Below are positions 14,757 to 16,192 of a stretch of 16,192 nt of DNA, piece by piece. The stretch is from an uncultured Erysipelotrichaceae bacterium. GTDB taxonomy: Bacteria; Bacillota_I; Bacilli_A; RF39; UBA660. Position 1 is the stretch's first letter; the number at the start of each line of letters is the position of its first letter. A program made the position numbers and the translations under genes. The notes under the pieces were generated by a model. That model was not told the origin of the DNA and made no database searches. It saw nothing but the letters and a program-made list of their open reading frames with translations. The DNA lies in NCBI GenBank assembly GCA_902795675.1, contig CADBLZ010000092.1, positions 1-16,192 of the forward strand. The letters are read 5' to 3'.

Positions 14757-14778
14757 AGATACTTTATTCTATTTTTTT
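14747..14778 (+). terminator. Intrinsic terminator after gpmI
   Basis: A perfect 12-bp A/T-rich stem (14747-14758 with 14762-14773) has a 3-nt loop ATA and a T-run to 14778. The TAA stop (14754-14756) is in the left arm. Confidence 0.82.
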
Positions 14779-14788
14779 GTGTTATTAT

Positions 14789-14794
14789 TATAAT
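14789..14794 (+). promoter_or_regulatory. -10 box for the 14808 gene
   Basis: TATAAT, 10 nt after the T-run, without the TGN extension or a good -35. The predicted start near 14801 gives a leader of about 7 nt, which would leave the AGGATGG upstream of ATG 14808 outside the transcript or at its edge. Confidence 0.5.
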
Positions 14795-14807
14795 AGGATG
14801 GTGTGAA

Positions 14808-15866
14808 ATGGAAGATAAGAAAATGGATATAAGAAAAATCATCTATATAGTAGCAATATTCTTAGTTATATTAGTTGCTAGTTTAGTAGTTTTATTTGCT
14901 AATGATAATATAGTTAAGACTGCTAAAGAAGCTAAAGTAGAAGTTTATTCAATCGATGAAAGATATGTTAAGGAAGATGATGACGAAAGAATAATCTTAG
15001 TTACTAATGTTTTAGATTATAACAAGGTAATGGATGAATTTAATGTAAAACCAGAAAAGAGATTATCAAGTAGAAATTTTAAGAGTCATAATTATGTATA
15101 TATAGTACTTCCGGTAACTTGTGATGAATCATATGAGTATGAAGGTTATGAAATCGATGATGATGAACTAGTAATATTTATTGACGATACTGGTTCAACA
15201 AGATATTGTGAAAATAGTTATATATTATATGAAATACCTATCGATAAATCATTTACTGATGAAGATAACATCTCTATTTCATACTCTTTGAATTTGCCAG
15301 TTACGGATATTGATAATCCTAATGTAGTATATAAACCAATTATGTATATTTATCCAAATAGTGATACTAATGTTAATGTTAGATTAGCTGATCCATCTGT
15401 AATAAGTGTTAGTTATCCAAAATATAATGATGGTTGGAGTGTTTATGCTAAAACAGACGGTAGTTTATCTGTTGATGGTAAATACTATTATGCATTATAT
15501 TGGGAAGAAAATAATAAAGAACAAAATGATTTCAGTGAAGGTTTCTATGTTACTGCCGATAATGCTGCTAGTTTCTTAGAAGATAAATTATCTAAAGCAG
15601 GTTTAACAGATAGAGAAATGAACGAATTCATAATGTATTGGTTACCAAAACTTCAAGATAATGGTGAAAGTATTGTTAATTTCTCATTTACAGAAGAATT
15701 ACAAGCAAGTAATGCGATTATTGTAGATCCTGCACCAGATTCTATTTTAAGAGTCAGAATCCATATTAAAAAGGTAAATGGTGACCCTGGAATTAAAGAA
15801 CAAGAAATACCTTCATTTAACAGAAGTGGATTTACGATAGTTGAATGGGGTGGAGACCTATCATAA
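14808..15866 (+). CDS. Single-pass membrane protein with KPIMYIYP-type extracellular domain
   Basis: A protein of 352 residues: a short cytoplasmic N-terminus, one membrane helix (about 10-31) acting as an uncleaved anchor, and a large extracellular part. The N-proximal half (about 40-165) is acidic, with two Cys (105, 134) that could pair. The C-proximal half holds KPIMYIYP (176-183), SYPKYNDGWSVYAKTDGSL (202-220), YYALYWEE (227-234), EFIMYWLPKL (273-282) and DPAPDSILRVRIH (307-319). I recall this KPxxYxYP...GW...WE arrangement in unnamed Firmicutes proteins but know no function or family name. It is transcribed alone between two terminators. ATG 14808 is used; the in-frame ATG 14823 is the alternative if the leader is as short as the promoter suggests. 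Confidence 0.82.
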   Translation: MEDKKMDIRKIIYIVAIFLVILVASLVVLFANDNIVKTAKEAKVEVYSIDERYVKEDDDERIILVTNVLDYNKVMDEFNVKPEKRLSSRNFKSHNYVYIVLPVTCDESYEYEGYEIDDDELVIFIDDTGSTRYCENSYILYEIPIDKSFTDEDNISISYSLNLPVTDIDNPNVVYKPIMYIYPNSDTNVNVRLADPSVISVSYPKYNDGWSVYAKTDGSLSVDGKYYYALYWEENNKEQNDFSEGFYVTADNAASFLEDKLSKAGLTDREMNEFIMYWLPKLQDNGESIVNFSFTEELQASNAIIVDPAPDSILRVRIHIKKVNGDPGIKEQEIPSFNRSGFTIVEWGGDLS

Positions 15867-15892
15867 AAAAAGACGTTTACTGTCTTTTTTTT
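15860..15892 (+). terminator. Intrinsic terminator merged with the next promoter
   Basis: A 10-bp stem (15865-15874 with 15882-15891) has a 7-nt loop and eight T residues. The pairing can continue outward, with one bulge, between ATCAT (15860-15864) and ATGAT (15893-15897), which reaches into the next -10 box. The TAA stop (15864-15866) lies at the base of the left arm. The A-run before the stem may allow termination on the other strand too. Confidence 0.82.
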
Positions 15893-15902
15893 ATGATATA
15901 AT
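15892..15902 (+). promoter_or_regulatory. Extended -10 promoter for the last gene
   Basis: TATGATATAAT (15892-15902), with TATAAT at 15897-15902, beginning on the last T of the terminator. The -35 position falls in the hairpin. The predicted start near 15909 leaves a leader of about 19 nt containing AAGAGGTG (15914-15921). Confidence 0.68.
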
Positions 15903-15927
15903 GTTATTAGAATAAGAGGTGTTGATT

Positions 15928-16192
15928 GTGAACGAAGATAATTTTGAAACTTTAGATTCTGTTAATAATGGTGAACAAAATGTACAAGCACAACCAGTCC
16001 CTCAAGAAACTAATGCCCCTGAAGAAGTAAATAATGCTGAAACTACAGATACTACTGTAGGTTCATCTAATCCTTTAGGAGAACCTTTAGATGCTCCTTT
16101 AATGACAGAGGAAGAAAAAGAAAAAGCGAATAATATAGCTGATGCTTTATCTGCAACAGCTTTAAATAATTTAATATCTGTACCAGTTGGTG
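15928..16192 (+). CDS. Unidentified protein, N-terminal part (runs off the window)
   Basis: An open frame from GTG 15928, 6 nt after a strong AAGAGGTG Shine-Dalgarno, continues to the window end (88 complete codons visible, no stop). The N-terminus is low in complexity and rich in Asn, Gln, Glu, Thr and Pro (MNEDNFETLDSVNNGEQN, later PLGEPLDAPLMTEEEKEK), which suggests a disordered lead-in to a domain beyond the window. No signal peptide or membrane helix appears in the visible part. I cannot assign a function. Confidence 0.75.
   Translation, partial: MNEDNFETLDSVNNGEQNVQAQPVPQETNAPEEVNNAETTDTTVGSSNPLGEPLDAPLMTEEEKEKANNIADALSATALNNLISVPVG

Noticed and set aside
1..16192. CRISPR array, IS element, prophage or defence island
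   Set aside because: No spaced identical repeats, transposase, integrase, restriction or nuclease motifs were found; genes have uniform base composition and strand.
1..16192. TGA-as-Trp genetic code, as in Mycoplasma/Spiroplasma
   Set aside because: Tryptophan is TGG throughout, and TGA ends three genes exactly where overlaps, Shine-Dalgarno sites or terminators require a stop.

Overview
The window reads as a very AT-rich, single-strand gene array from a Firmicutes/Tenericutes-type bacterium, probably a lineage near the Mollicutes (RF39-like gut bacteria fit best; this is inference). TGA is a real stop codon (it ends the genes at 2701, 10683 and 11767), so this is not a Mycoplasma/Spiroplasma-code organism. 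AGA dominates arginine codons, Shine-Dalgarno sites are of AGGAGG/AGGTG type, and a BmrCD-like heterodimeric ABC exporter is present. I see no phage, plasmid, IS, CRISPR, tRNA or rRNA sequence. All genes lie on the + strand, and most of the window looks like chromosomal backbone.

Layout. 1-507: 3' end of aspS. 566-2701: an apparent operon of three small membrane proteins (the first with a DUF3592-like ectodomain) and a HAD-type 5'-nucleotidase-like enzyme. 2787-6897: a two-gene heterodimeric ABC exporter whose second half has a roughly 210-residue insertion in the first extracellular loop, built from four repeats of about 50 residues. 6946-7746: a four-helix membrane protein with a second DUF3592-like ectodomain. 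7812-11146: a three-gene unit of a secreted/membrane DUF2207-type protein with an extra N-terminal domain, an SH3-like plus apparently catalytically dead transglutaminase-like protein, and an all-helical protein. 11186-11888: an unanchored M15B (VanY-type) carboxypeptidase followed by a 39-codon small ORF. 12000-14756: a BaiN/HI0933-type flavoprotein and a plant-type cofactor-independent phosphoglycerate mutase (gpmI). 14808-15866: a single-pass membrane protein with a KPIMYIYP motif. 15928-16192: the start of an unidentified protein that runs off the end.

Expression architecture. Eight transcription units are separated by eight clear intrinsic terminators. Seven of the eight hairpins contain all or part of the stop codon of the gene they end. 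In every case a -10 box TATAAT follows, usually within 4-24 nt of the T-tract, so the usual -35 position often falls in the terminator. Four of the eight promoters share the extended -10 string TATGNTATAAT. Several leaders are predicted to be under about 12 nt. This stacking of stop codon, terminator and promoter is the most consistent unusual signal in the window.

The best candidates for undescribed biology are the repeat-built exporter ectodomain, the SH3/dead-transglutaminase gene with its DUF2207 and helical neighbours, and the small ORF behind the carboxypeptidase. No complete known defence or mobile system is visible.
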